A program made the position numbers and the translations under genes. The notes beneath the pieces were generated by a model. That model was not told the DNA's origin. It saw only the letters and a list, made by a program, of their open reading frames with translations, and made no database searches. Shown here in pieces: positions 43,123-52,291 of a DNA stretch of 61,236 bases. The number at the start of each line of letters is the position of its first letter. Position 1 is the stretch's first letter. The stretch covers positions 1-61,236 of the forward strand of contig NZ_VAWG01000019.1 in assembly GCF_005869875.1 (NCBI RefSeq), read 5' to 3'. The DNA comes from Paenibacillus pinistramenti (lineage in GTDB: Bacteria; Bacillota; Bacilli; Paenibacillales; Paenibacillaceae).

Positions 43123-45246
43123 ATGAATCGGTTCATCCGGAATTCTGGTTTTTATTTGATACTTTTCTTAGTTGTGGTGGGCATTGTCCAATTCCTCAGC
43201 GGCGGTAATGAATCGGCAAACACCCCTAGATATGATGAACTGCGCCAGCAGCTTGCAGCGAATCAGGTAGAGGAAATGACCGCGCAGTTTGACGGCTATA
43301 CCTATCGGGTAACCGGCAAATACAAAGAGCAAATTGGGGATAATAAATCCAAGAACTTTACCACCTACGTTCCTTATGATACTGCTGTCATAAGCGAATT
43401 AACGAATAAGGCAGAGCAGAATAATATTAAATTTAGTGTAAAGCCAATGGAAGGGGAAAGCATCTGGCTTACTTTCCTGACCTCCATTATTCCTTTGGCG
43501 ATTATGTTTATTTTGTTCTTCTTCCTGTTTAACCAAGCCCAGGGCGGCGGCGGTAAAGTCATGAACTTCGGCAAGAGCCGGGCCCGCTTATATAACGAAG
43601 AGAAGAAGAAAGTAACGTTCGAAGATGTAGCGGGGGCAGACGAAGAGAAACAGGAGCTTGTTGAAGTTGTAGAATTCCTGAAGGATCCCCGGAAGTTCTC
43701 CGCAGTCGGAGCCCGTATTCCTAAAGGGGTTCTGCTTGTAGGTCCTCCGGGAACCGGTAAAACCCTCCTCGCCAGAGCCGTAGCCGGCGAAGCTGGCGTA
43801 CCGTTCTTCAGCATTTCAGGTTCGGACTTTGTGGAAATGTTCGTCGGTGTCGGCGCATCCCGTGTCCGCGACTTGTTCGAGAATGCCAAGAAGAATGCCC
43901 CATGTATCATTTTTATCGATGAAATTGACGCCGTTGGCCGTCAGCGCGGCGCCGGACTCGGCGGCGGGCACGACGAACGCGAGCAGACGCTGAACCAGCT
44001 GCTCGTTGAGATGGACGGCTTCGGTGCGAATGAAGGTATTATTATCGTAGCGGCAACCAACCGTCCGGATATTCTGGATCCGGCGCTGCTTCGTCCGGGT
44101 CGTTTTGACCGTCAGATTACGGTCGACCGTCCTGACGTTAAAGGCCGTGAGGCGGTACTGAAAGTGCATGCCCGCAACAAGCCGCTTACGAAGAATGTGA
44201 ATCTTAACACCATCGCGAAGCGTACTACCGGCTTTACCGGTGCTGACCTTGAGAACCTGCTGAATGAAGCAGCCCTCCTGGCAGCAAGACGCAACCGCAG
44301 AGATATCTCCATGACGGAAGTGGATGAAGCGATCGACCGCGTCATCGTAGGTACGGAGAAACGCAGCCGCGTTATCAGTGACCGTGAGAAGCGGATCGTG
44401 GCCTTCCACGAAGCAGGCCATACGATCGTGGGTTACTTCCTGGAGCATGCAGACATGGTCCACAAGGTTACGATTATTCCTCGCGGACGTGCTGGCGGAT
44501 ATGTAATCATGATGCCGAAAGAAGACCGCATGCTCGTAACCAAGCAGGAGCTGCTTGACCGCGTTACCGGTTTGCTTGGCGGCCGTGTAGCGGAGGAGCT
44601 GTTTATCGGTGAAATCGGAACCGGTGCGCACAGCGACTTCCAGCAGGCAACTAGCATTGTCCGCAGCATGATCGTCGAATACGGCATGAGCGAGAAGCTC
44701 GGACCGATGCAGTTCGGCACTTCCCAGGGACAGGTATTCCTGGGCCGGGACATCGGACACGAACAGAATTACAGCGATCAGATCGCTTACGAAATCGATC
44801 AGGAGATGCAGCGCTTCATCAACGACTGTTACGAACGCTGCCGCGAATTGCTGACAAAGCATACGAAGGAAGTCCACCTGATTGCAGAAACGCTGCTTGA
44901 GCGTGAAACGCTGGAGCTCGAAGACATTAAGCAGCTGATCGAGAACGGCCGCATCGAAGAAGATAACGATGATAACGGCAGCAGCGACAGCGGCAGCAAT
45001 GAATCCGGCGCTCCAATCATCGATAATGTAGGTGATGTGCGCGTCCGCATTCAAGGCAAAGATGAAACGGAGCCGGTTATCCCGCAGGGCGATATTCCGA
45101 ACAACATTCCGGGTGAAGGCGAGCCTTCCCGAGATGTTCCAGTGGATACGCCTGATGGAACGGTGAGCGACCTGCCGACAGATCGTCCCGAGACTGGCGG
45201 AAGTAACGGCAATGATGATCCAAACAACGGCGGCAACCGGGTTTAA
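43123..45246 (+). CDS. ftsH: ATP-dependent zinc metalloprotease FtsH
   Basis: Membrane-bound AAA+ protease of 707 residues that degrades damaged membrane proteins and, in B. subtilis, Spo0E, thus favouring sporulation. Two membrane segments (about 7-25 and 113-135) flank an extracytoplasmic domain; then come Walker A GPPGTGKT (207-214), [13 protein letters not shown], the SRH region and the zinc site HEAGH (429-433). The last ~85 residues are a low-complexity tail rich in Asp, Asn, Gly and Pro. AGGAGGT precedes the ATG. Confidence 0.98.
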   Translation: MNRFIRNSGFYLILFLVVVGIVQFLSGGNESANTPRYDELRQQLAANQVEEMTAQFDGYTYRVTGKYKEQIGDNKSKNFTTYVPYDTAVISELTNKAEQNNIKFSVKPMEGESIWLTFLTSIIPLAIMFILFFFLFNQAQGGGGKVMNFGKSRARLYNEEKKKVTFEDVAGADEEKQELVEVVEFLKDPRKFSAVGARIPKGVLLVGPPGTGKTLLARAVAGEAGVPFFSISGSDFVEMFVGVGASRVRDLFENAKKNAPCIIFIDEIDAVGRQRGAGLGGGHDEREQTLNQLLVEMDGFGANEGIIIVAATNRPDILDPALLRPGRFDRQITVDRPDVKGREAVLKVHARNKPLTKNVNLNTIAKRTTGFTGADLENLLNEAALLAARRNRRDISMTEVDEAIDRVIVGTEKRSRVISDREKRIVAFHEAGHTIVGYFLEHADMVHKVTIIPRGRAGGYVIMMPKEDRMLVTKQELLDRVTGLLGGRVAEELFIGEIGTGAHSDFQQATSIVRSMIVEYGMSEKLGPMQFGTSQGQVFLGRDIGHEQNYSDQIAYEIDQEMQRFINDCYERCRELLTKHTKEVHLIAETLLERETLELEDIKQLIENGRIEEDNDDNGSSDSGSNESGAPIIDNVGDVRVRIQGKDETEPVIPQGDIPNNIPGEGEPSRDVPVDTPDGTVSDLPTDRPETGGSNGNDDPNNGGNRV

Positions 45247-45288
45247 TAAACCGCTGCTGATGGGAAGGATCACGGAATGGTCCTGAAT

Positions 45289-45335
45289 AAGCTGTCTTTA
45301 GAGGGATTTCCCTTTAAAGACAGCTTTTCTTTTTG
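45289..45335 (+). terminator. Terminator after ftsH
   Basis: AAGCTGTCTTTA pairs with TTAAAGACAGCTT, with an inner GGG/CCC, followed by TTCTTTTT. Confidence 0.9.
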
Positions 45336-45380
45336 CCTGCTGTCTGCACTTATTTCAAGCCGCTGCAGCCGCTGAGTCAA

Positions 45381-45409
45381 TTGACAGAGGCACTAACGTT
45401 GTGTAAATT
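45381..45409 (+). promoter_or_regulatory. Sigma-A promoter of the nadABC operon
   Basis: Perfect TTGACA (45381-45386), 17 bases, TAAATT (45404-45409), giving a leader of about 90 bases. Confidence 0.7.
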
Positions 45410-45507
45410 AGTTGTTATCAATGCTGGCATTTCTATGAATTTATATTCACGAACAATTATAAACGCCGCGGCGGCTTATGCTGCGAGAGTTTTTGGGGGG
45501 GACCAAG

Positions 45508-46446
45508 GTGGAAGCATTGGCTTTGGAGCGGAAAGCGGAGCAGAACCGCGAGCTGCGAGAGAAGCTTCTTCGTCTTAAGAAAGAACGCAATGCCATTATA
45601 CTTGCTCATTATTATCAGCGCGATGAAATTCAAGAGGTCGCCGATTTTAGAGGCGACTCTTTTCTGCTTGCTCAGAAAGCGGCGGCTACGGACGCTGACG
45701 TGATTGTTTTTTGCGGAGTACACTTTATGGGAGAAAGCGCAAAAATTTTGGCGCCCAACAAGACTGTGCTCATTCCGGATGAACGCGCCGGCTGTCCGAT
45801 GGCAGATATGGTTAATGTAGACGGACTCCGCAAGCTGAAAGCCCAGCATCCAAACGCTAAGGTCGTGACCTACATCAACTCTTCGGCTGAGATCAAAGCG
45901 GAGACCGATATTTGCTGTACGTCATCCAATGCCGTTAAGGTCATTCAATCGCTTGATGCAGAAGAAATCATTTGGGTTCCCGACAAGAACTTGGGCCATT
46001 ACGTCCAGCAGCATACAGACAAGAAAATGATTATTTGGGAAGGCTACTGCAACACCCATGACATGCTGACGGTCAAACATGTGATGGAGATGAAAGCCAA
46101 GTATCCGGATGCTGAATTTGTTGTTCATCCCGAATGCCGGCCTGAAGTGGTAGCCATGGGCGATTTTGTCGGCAGCACGACGGCGATTCTGGAATACTGC
46201 AAGAATTCCAGCGCCAAACAGTTTATTGTAGGTACAGAAGATGGAACCGGATATCAGCTCCGTCTGGACAGCCCGGATAAGGAGTTCCATTTTGCGACGA
46301 AGTTCCTTGTTTGCCCGAACATGAAAGTGAACAATTTAAAGAAGCTGGTCAAATGTCTTGAAACGATGCAGCCCCAAATTTATGTACCGCCTGCGGTTGC
46401 CGACAAGGCTAGAACTTCCTTAGAGCGCATGTTACAAGTTCAGTAG
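45508..46446 (+). CDS. nadA: Quinolinate synthase
   Basis: Condenses iminoaspartate with dihydroxyacetone phosphate to quinolinate, using a [4Fe-4S] cluster. The 312 residues include ILAHYYQRDEIQEVAD near residue 31 and three cysteine sites fitting the cluster: FCGVHFMGESAK near 71, DICCTSSNAV near 134 and VHPECRPEV near 206; FLVCPNMKVNNL lies near the end. GTG 45508 is preferred with GGGGGGG 6 bases upstream; the ATG at 45478 has no binding site. First of a nadA-nadB-nadC operon placed between ftsH and coaX. Confidence 0.95.
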   Translation: MEALALERKAEQNRELREKLLRLKKERNAIILAHYYQRDEIQEVADFRGDSFLLAQKAAATDADVIVFCGVHFMGESAKILAPNKTVLIPDERAGCPMADMVNVDGLRKLKAQHPNAKVVTYINSSAEIKAETDICCTSSNAVKVIQSLDAEEIIWVPDKNLGHYVQQHTDKKMIIWEGYCNTHDMLTVKHVMEMKAKYPDAEFVVHPECRPEVVAMGDFVGSTTAILEYCKNSSAKQFIVGTEDGTGYQLRLDSPDKEFHFATKFLVCPNMKVNNLKKLVKCLETMQPQIYVPPAVADKARTSLERMLQVQ

Positions 46447-46481
46447 CATGCGCTACTCTCTTGTTTAGATAGGTGAAGACG

Positions 46482-48092
46482 ATGATCCCGCAATATTTGG
46501 TCGATTTTGATTTGAACAAGATGCCGTCGGCTTATACGGAAGTGATCATTATCGGTTCTGGAATTGCCGGCCTGTTCACCGCTTTGAAGGCAGCCGAGAC
46601 CCATAAAGTGACTCTTATCACAAAGAAAGAGCTGATGGAGAGCAACACCCGCTATGCCCAGGGGGGCATTGCTGCTGTTATGTCAGAGGAGGATTCCACA
46701 GACGAGCATATTCAGGATACGCTCATCGCCGGGGCCGGATTATGCCGGTTAGACGCGGTTCAAGTGCTCGCAGAGGAAGGGCCTGCAGCTGTTCGTGAGC
46801 TGATTGCCATGGGAGCGGAGTTTGACCTGGAGGACGGAAAGCTGGCATTAACGCAGGAGGGCGCGCACAGCCATCGCCGGATTCTGCATGCGCACGGGGA
46901 TGCTACGGGTTACGAGATTGCCCGCGCTCTTGCGGCCAAAGCCAGAGCTCATTCCAATATTAAACTGCTCGAGCATCATTTTGTGATTGATCTGGTGCAG
47001 GACGAGCTGGGCTGCCGCGGTGTGCTGGTTCAGCGCCCGGACGGCGACCGGCTTTATTTGCAGAGCACGGCGATTATTTTGTGCTCAGGCGGGGCCGGGC
47101 AGCTGTTCCGCTATACGACCAACCCGGATGTAGCTACGGCAGATGGACTGGCCATGGCTTACCGCGCAGGTGCGGTGATCCGGGATGCTGAATTCATCCA
47201 GTTTCACCCGACAGCCCTGTGCTATGCGGGGGCTCCGCGCTTCTTGATCTCTGAGGCGGTCCGCGGTGAAGGCGCGGTGCTCCGCAACAGCCGGGGCGAG
47301 CGTTTTATGGACAAGTATCATCATCAGCTGGAGCTTGCCCCGCGTGACATTGTGGCCCGGGCCATCGTTAGTGAAATGGAGCAGACTCACGCCAATATGG
47401 TGTATTTGGATATCACGCATGAGAAGCCGGAGGTGATCCGGCACCGTTTTCCTACGATCTACCAAACCTGCTTGAGTTATGGCCTGGATATGACAACAGA
47501 CTGGATTCCTGTGGCGCCTGCTGCGCATTATATGATGGGAGGCGTACGGACCAATCTGCATGGAGAGACTAACATTCCTAGACTGTTTGCCTGCGGCGAG
47601 GTTTCTTCCACCGGGGTGCATGGGGCGAACCGGCTGGCCAGCAACTCCTTGTCGGAAGCGATTGTGTTCGGATCGCGGATCGTGGAACGGATGAAAGAGC
47701 TGGAGCCTCTGCCGGAGCAGCGCTGTGCAGGCTATAATACGGGAGGCCGAATGGCTGAACCGGGTCGTGATCTCGCGGAGAGAAGGCTTAAGCTGCAGAA
47801 GACGATGGTCCGGAAGGTCGGCCTGCGGCGCAGCGGCCTGCTGCTGCGGGAAGGGCTGGAGGTGCTGAAGCGGGAGCAGATGATTTTTCAATCCAAATTA
47901 ATAACGGCTGAGCAGCTGGAATTTGCCAATATGGTAACTTCTGCGCTGCTGATCGCTCAAATGGCGCTTCAGCGGGAAGAGAGCCGGGGCGGGCATTACC
48001 GGGAGGATTTTCCCGACCGGAACGATGAACAGTGGCGCAAGCATCAGCTGTGCAGCCGCAATCAAGAAATGGCGGAGGAACAAAGCGTATGA
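46482..48092 (+). CDS. nadB: L-aspartate oxidase
   Basis: FAD enzyme that makes iminoaspartate for NadA. The 536 residues open with the dinucleotide-binding VIIIGSGIAGLFTALKAAE, followed by RYAQGGIAAVM near residue 59, HRRILHAHGDATG near 130, FIQFHPTALCY near 240 and RFMDKYHHQLELAPRDIVAR near 270; GVHGANRLASNSLSE near 381 closes the flavin site. ATG 46482 is chosen with AGGTGA 5 bases upstream; GTG 46473 is less likely. It overlaps nadC by 4 bases. Confidence 0.95.
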   Translation: MIPQYLVDFDLNKMPSAYTEVIIIGSGIAGLFTALKAAETHKVTLITKKELMESNTRYAQGGIAAVMSEEDSTDEHIQDTLIAGAGLCRLDAVQVLAEEGPAAVRELIAMGAEFDLEDGKLALTQEGAHSHRRILHAHGDATGYEIARALAAKARAHSNIKLLEHHFVIDLVQDELGCRGVLVQRPDGDRLYLQSTAIILCSGGAGQLFRYTTNPDVATADGLAMAYRAGAVIRDAEFIQFHPTALCYAGAPRFLISEAVRGEGAVLRNSRGERFMDKYHHQLELAPRDIVARAIVSEMEQTHANMVYLDITHEKPEVIRHRFPTIYQTCLSYGLDMTTDWIPVAPAAHYMMGGVRTNLHGETNIPRLFACGEVSSTGVHGANRLASNSLSEAIVFGSRIVERMKELEPLPEQRCAGYNTGGRMAEPGRDLAERRLKLQKTMVRKVGLRRSGLLLREGLEVLKREQMIFQSKLITAEQLEFANMVTSALLIAQMALQREESRGGHYREDFPDRNDEQWRKHQLCSRNQEMAEEQSV

Positions 48093-48955
48093 TCCTAAAC
48101 GGTTATAATGAGGCTTTGGTGGAATCCATCAAGGGCTGGCTTAGAGAGGATGTAGGCTCAGGAGACATCAGCACGCAGGCAACCATTGCTCCGGGAGAGC
48201 AGTCGATGGGGATTATCCATGCCAAAGATGAAGGTGTTATCGCGGGCATGCCGGTCGCGGGCCTCGTGTTTGAAATTGTCGACCCAAGCCTGGTATTCAC
48301 TCCGAAAGTGCAGGACGGGCAGAAGGTCAGCAAAGGGACTGTTCTGGCTACGGTTGAGGGCAGCACACACAGCGTTTTGACGGGTGAACGTCTGGCATTG
48401 AATCTCATGCAGCGGTTATCCGGCATCGCGACGCGTACCCGGAGCTACGTCGATGCTCTTGAGGGGCTTCAAACCCGGCTGGTCGATACGCGCAAGACAA
48501 CCCCGGGACACCGGATGCTCGAAAAATACGCCGTACGCACGGGAGGCGGACATAACCACCGGTTTGGTTTATATGATGCCGTTATGATCAAAGATAATCA
48601 TATTAAGGGAGCTGGCGGCATTGCTCAGGCGGTCAGCCGGGCGCGGGTACAGATTCCGCATACCATGACCATTGAGGTGGAGACCGAGAACCTGCAGCAG
48701 GTTGAAGAGGCTTTGACTGCAGGTGCTGATATCATTATGCTGGACAACATGCCTGCCGATCTGATGCGGGAAGCGGTCAGAAGAATTAAAGCGGCTGCTC
48801 CGCATGTAAAAGTTGAGGCTTCAGGCAATGTCAATTTGCAGACCATCCGTTCCATTGCAGAGACCGGAGTAGATATTATTTCTGTGGGCCGGTTGACTTA
48901 CTCTTTTGAGAATCTGGATATCAGCCTCGACTTGAACGCCAAGAAAGAGAGGTAA
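48089..48955 (+). CDS. nadC: Nicotinate-nucleotide pyrophosphorylase (carboxylating)
   Basis: Converts quinolinate and PRPP to nicotinate mononucleotide. The 288 residues contain LREDVGSGDISTQATI near residue 18, NLMQRLSGIATRTRSYV near 105, DTRKTTPGHRMLEKYAVRTG near 133, FGLYDAVMIKDNHIKGAG near 156 and EASGNVNLQTI near 243. ATG 48089 overlaps the nadB stop and has GGAGGAA upstream. coaX follows after 3 bases, so the NAD and CoA genes are probably cotranscribed. Confidence 0.96.
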   Translation: MILNGYNEALVESIKGWLREDVGSGDISTQATIAPGEQSMGIIHAKDEGVIAGMPVAGLVFEIVDPSLVFTPKVQDGQKVSKGTVLATVEGSTHSVLTGERLALNLMQRLSGIATRTRSYVDALEGLQTRLVDTRKTTPGHRMLEKYAVRTGGGHNHRFGLYDAVMIKDNHIKGAGGIAQAVSRARVQIPHTMTIEVETENLQQVEEALTAGADIIMLDNMPADLMREAVRRIKAAAPHVKVEASGNVNLQTIRSIAETGVDIISVGRLTYSFENLDISLDLNAKKER

Positions 48956-48958
48956 ACC

Positions 48959-49726
48959 ATGATTGTTGTGGTCGATGTAGGCAATACCAATATTGTATGG
49001 GGCATTTATGAGCATAATGAGCTCCTGCATCATTTCAGAGTCAGCACCAACCGTCAGGCAACGACTGATGAGTACGGAGTGCTGATTTATAACTTGTTTC
49101 AAATGTCTAAAATTGATGTAGGGAATATAGAAGGAGTTATCATCTCTTCCGTAGTTCCTCCGCTGATGCATGTGCTGGAGCGGATGTGCGAAATTTATTT
49201 GAAGAAAAAGCCGCTTGTTGTCGGGCCCGGCATCAAGACAGGGCTTAACCTCCGGTACGAGAACCCGCGCGAAGTCGGTGCCGACCGGATCGTGAATGCC
49301 GTGGCCGCAGTGGAGCATTACGGCGGGGGGCCTTTGATTGTGGTCGATTTCGGAACGGCAACGACGTTTGATTGTATTGATGCTGGCAATAATTATCTGG
49401 GCGGCGCCATTGTGCCGGGAATCGGCATTTCTACAGAAGCGCTGTATCAGCGTGCTTCTAAGCTGCCGCGCATCGAGCTGGAGAAGCCCAAGAAGGTCAT
49501 CGGCCGCAACACCGTTCACGCGATGCAGGCCGGGATTATTTTTGGATATGCCGGGCAGGTTGACGGGATCGTGAAGCGGATCGCCAAAGAGATGGGCACC
49601 GCTCCAAAAGTAGTGGCAACCGGCGGGCTGGCCGAGCTCATTGCAAGTGAGACGGAGACGATTCAGGAAGTGAATCCCATGCTTACTTTGGAGGGGCTTC
49701 GCCTGATTTATGAGCGGAACGCCTGA
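48959..49726 (+). CDS. coaX: Type III pantothenate kinase
   Basis: First step of coenzyme A synthesis by the ATP-dependent, feedback-insensitive CoaX type. The 255 residues show the ASKHA phosphate loop [12 protein letters not shown] at 4-15, the pantothenate-site segment [16 protein letters not shown] near 101, [15 protein letters not shown] near 122 and a C-terminal [12 protein letters not shown]. The ATG lies 3 bases after nadC. It corresponds to YacB of B. subtilis. Confidence 0.96.
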   Translation: MIVVVDVGNTNIVWGIYEHNELLHHFRVSTNRQATTDEYGVLIYNLFQMSKIDVGNIEGVIISSVVPPLMHVLERMCEIYLKKKPLVVGPGIKTGLNLRYENPREVGADRIVNAVAAVEHYGGGPLIVVDFGTATTFDCIDAGNNYLGGAIVPGIGISTEALYQRASKLPRIELEKPKKVIGRNTVHAMQAGIIFGYAGQVDGIVKRIAKEMGTAPKVVATGGLAELIASETETIQEVNPMLTLEGLRLIYERNA

Positions 49727-49819
49727 CCAGATCGGGATTTGAAATAGATGAACAGGTGAGACGGGTTAAACGGTTTGAAGAGTTAAACAGATTCCCAAAC
49801 ATAAGGAGGCATGTACGAA

Positions 49820-50704
49820 ATGGAACAGGAAAAAGACCGGTTAATCCGGGGGATGGCAATGGGCGGCAAAGTACGTGCCTTCGCGGTGCGGACGACGGCT
49901 CTTGTTGAAGAGCTGCGCTCCCGGCATGATACTTACCCTACGGCTACAGCTGCACTGGGACGCACCTTAACGGCAGGGGCCATGATGGGTGCCATGCTGA
50001 AGGGCGAGGAAAGATTGACCATTCAGGTAAAAGGGGACGGCCCTCTCGGGCAGATCGTTGTCGATGCCAACGCCAAAGGCGAGGTGCGCGGATATGTCCA
50101 CGAACCGCATGTGCATCTGCCGAGCAACAGCATGGGCAAGCTGGATGTGGCCGGTGCAGTCGGCACCACAGGCTTTATCCATGTCACCAAGGATCTGGGC
50201 TTGAAAGAGCCTTACCGCGGCAGTGTGCCGATTATATCCGGCGAGCTTGGCGAGGATTTTACTTATTATTTTGCACTCTCTGAGCAGACGCCTTCAGCTG
50301 TTGGGCTGGGCGTGCTTGTCGACATCGACAACTCGGTTATCGTAGCGGGAGGCTTCATTATCCAGTTGCTGCCGGGTCTTGAGGACAGTGAAATCTCCGC
50401 CATTGAACAGTCGGTGGCTCAAATGCCGCCGGTTACCTCTCTGCTGGAGCAGGGCATGAGCGTAGAAGAAATGCTGCGCTGGCTGCTGCCTGACGTGCAG
50501 ATTATGAGCGAAATGGATATCACCTTTAAATGCAGCTGTTCACGCGAGCGGGTAGAGCGTACGCTGATCAGCCTGGGTGAAGAAGAATTGAACCGTTTGA
50601 TTGAGGAAGACGAAGTCACCGAAGTGGTCTGCGACTTCTGCCGGGAGGCCTATCAATTTAACGGGAACGAAATGAGAGAGCTGCTGAATCAGGCCAAGAA
50701 CTAA
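49820..50704 (+). CDS. hslO: Redox-regulated chaperone Hsp33
   Basis: Holdase activated by oxidation. The 294 residues have the N-terminal fold (IRGMAMGGKVRAFAVRTTAL; TYPTATAALGRTLTAGAMMG) and the C-terminal zinc redox switch with four cysteines, FKCSCSRERVERTL near residue 235 and VVCDFCREAYQF near 269. AAGGAGG stands 10 bases before ATG 49820; the ATG at 49811 would be only 1 base away from it. In B. subtilis yacD, a PrsA-like gene, follows; it is absent here, and the related foldase gene near mfd is the only one in the window. Confidence 0.95.
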   Translation: MEQEKDRLIRGMAMGGKVRAFAVRTTALVEELRSRHDTYPTATAALGRTLTAGAMMGAMLKGEERLTIQVKGDGPLGQIVVDANAKGEVRGYVHEPHVHLPSNSMGKLDVAGAVGTTGFIHVTKDLGLKEPYRGSVPIISGELGEDFTYYFALSEQTPSAVGLGVLVDIDNSVIVAGGFIIQLLPGLEDSEISAIEQSVAQMPPVTSLLEQGMSVEEMLRWLLPDVQIMSEMDITFKCSCSRERVERTLISLGEEELNRLIEEDEVTEVVCDFCREAYQFNGNEMRELLNQAKN

Positions 50705-50770
50705 TAAGGCTGATGATTTGAAGCTGCTTAAATAAATTAAGGATGGGAAAGTAACCCCATCTTTCAGAGG

Positions 50771-50810
50771 TCCCTCCGAGCGTTGTTGAAGCGCGAAGGG
50801 GGATTTTTTT
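50771..50810 (+). terminator. Terminator after hslO
   Basis: TCCCTCCGAGCG pairs imperfectly with GCGCGAAGGGGGA, followed by seven Ts. Confidence 0.75.
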
Positions 50811-50850
50811 ACATGGGGACAGTAAGTCAGGCGGGCTGCGGCAGTTCATA

Positions 50851-50880
50851 TTGACAAGAAGTAACGAAGATTGTTAAGAT
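50851..50880 (+). promoter_or_regulatory. Sigma-A promoter of cysK
   Basis: Perfect TTGACA (50851-50856), 18 bases, TAAGAT (50875-50880). The leader to the cysK start is about 175 bases and contains no recognised riboswitch or T-box. Confidence 0.75.
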
Positions 50881-50886
50881 AATAGT

Positions 50887-50919
50887 AATAAATACCTACT
50901 TAATAACTCGGAAATAAAT
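50887..50919 (+). promoter_or_regulatory. CymR-box-like element in the cysK leader
   Basis: TAAATACCTACTTAATAACT followed by CGGAAATAAA resembles the AT-rich CymR operator (TAA..C..AAT..GGAA) known before B. subtilis cysK. It lies just downstream of the promoter, where a repressor could act. The match is loose and recalled from memory. Confidence 0.3.
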
Positions 50920-51061
50920 CATCAGGTACATCACGCACTACGCACCATGGACCAAGGAATTTCCGGGCTGGCATAACTATAATAATTATACTTACACCGT
51001 CCCACTGTTCACCGCACCACCGAATTATATCTTTAAGGACTAATTTGAGGAGGTAAACATT

Positions 51062-52000
51062 ATGGCTAGAATCGTTAACAATGTAATCGAATTGATCGGG
51101 GATACTCCGCTTGTCCGCCTGAACCGTGTTGTACCTGAGGACAGCGCTGAAATTTATGTGAAGCTGGAGTACCAAAATCCGGGTTCAAGCGTTAAAGACC
51201 GTATTGCTTACAGCATTGTAGAAGAAGCTGAGAAATCCGGACATTTGAAGCCGGGCGGCACGATCGTTGAAGCAACGAGCGGCAATACCGGTATCGGACT
51301 TGCGCTTGTCGCAGCTGCTAAAGGCTACAAGGCAATCATCGTTATGCCTGAAACCATGAGTATTGAACGCCGCAACCTGCTTCGCGCTTATGGTGCTGAG
51401 CTGGTTCTGACTCCAGGATCCGAAGGTATGAACGGTGCGGTTAAGAAAGCGGAAGAAATTCTGGCTGCCAATCCGGATTACTTTCTGGCCGATCAATTCC
51501 GCAACCAGGCTAACGTGAAGATCCACCGTGAAACTACCGGTCCGGAAATCGTGGAAGCGATCAACTCCCTGGACGGCAAGCTGGATGCGTTTGTAGCCGG
51601 TATCGGTACAGGCGGTACGATCTCCGGTGCAGGCCAAGTGCTGAAGGAGAACTTCCCTGGCATCAAGATTTATGCGGTCGAGCCTGCGGCTTCCCCAATC
51701 TTGTCGGGCGGCAAACCAGGTCCTCACAAAATTCAGGGTCTTGGCGCAAACTTTATCCCTGAGATTCTGAACCGTGAAATTTATGACGAAATCATTCATG
51801 TTGAGAATGAAGAAGCGTTTGAACAAGCCCGCATCGTAGCTAAAGAAGAAGGCATTTTGTCCGGTATTTCTTCCGGTGCAGCTGTATTCGCAGCTTTGAA
51901 GGTAGCGAAAGAGCTGGGCAAAGGCAAGCGCGTAGTAGCTGTTATCCCAAGTAACGGCGAACGTTACCTGAGCACTCCGCTTTACAACTTCGAAGGCTAA
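51062..52000 (+). CDS. cysK: Cysteine synthase (O-acetylserine sulfhydrylase)
   Basis: PLP enzyme making cysteine from O-acetylserine and sulfide. The 312 residues contain [13 protein letters not shown] near residue 11, the PLP lysine in [14 protein letters not shown] near 40, the substrate loop [14 protein letters not shown] near 69, and [15 protein letters not shown] near 180. AGGAGG precedes the ATG. With its own promoter and terminator it is monocistronic; in B. subtilis CysK also acts as a co-regulator with CymR. Confidence 0.96.
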   Translation: MARIVNNVIELIGDTPLVRLNRVVPEDSAEIYVKLEYQNPGSSVKDRIAYSIVEEAEKSGHLKPGGTIVEATSGNTGIGLALVAAAKGYKAIIVMPETMSIERRNLLRAYGAELVLTPGSEGMNGAVKKAEEILAANPDYFLADQFRNQANVKIHRETTGPEIVEAINSLDGKLDAFVAGIGTGGTISGAGQVLKENFPGIKIYAVEPAASPILSGGKPGPHKIQGLGANFIPEILNREIYDEIIHVENEEAFEQARIVAKEEGILSGISSGAAVFAALKVAKELGKGKRVVAVIPSNGERYLSTPLYNFEG

Positions 52001-52071
52001 TTCCGGAGATCAAGGCTAATTCCGAGAAGTTTCGAGGTTCCAACGTTCTAGCTTACGTTTAGCGTTAATAT

Positions 52072-52115
52072 GAGCCCCGCTGATCCTGATTCAGGAGAGG
52101 CGGGGCTTTATTTTT
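52072..52115 (+). terminator. Terminator after cysK
   Basis: AGCCCCGC pairs with GCGGGGCT, enclosing a second CCTGATTCAGG hairpin, followed by TTATTTTT. Confidence 0.9.
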
Positions 52116-52220
52116 CAGGCTGCCCGCTTTATGCCGCTTCCCGGCGTTTGGCTATTGCCCATCGCTCATGGCCCACTCCCCATGGAGAATGTGAATTCTC
52201 TTATGTCTGTTTTTATTGGC

Positions 52221-52250
52221 TGGTCAAAAGCATAGCGGGTCTAGTATACT
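52221..52250 (+). promoter_or_regulatory. Putative promoter of the pab-fol operon
   Basis: TGGTCA (52221-52226), 18 bases, TATACT (52245-52250), about 40 bases before pabB. No TRAP-type GAG/TAG repeat array was seen in the leader. Confidence 0.55.
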
Positions 52251-52291
52251 AGCAGACAATAAGAAGCGACGCCTATAGAACGAGGGATGAC

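Noticed and set aside
43816..45273. 485-codon open frame antisense to ftsH
   Set aside because: Same situation: ftsH codon use suppresses stops on the opposite strand; no start signal and no recognisable motif.
50811..51061. T-box or SAM riboswitch before cysK
   Set aside because: No AGGGTGG T-box core, no S-box motifs, and no second terminator in the leader.
51993..52024. 13-bp direct repeat AAGGCTAATTCCG at the cysK stop codon
   Set aside because: Real, but a simple short duplication of the gene's last bases with no sign of function.
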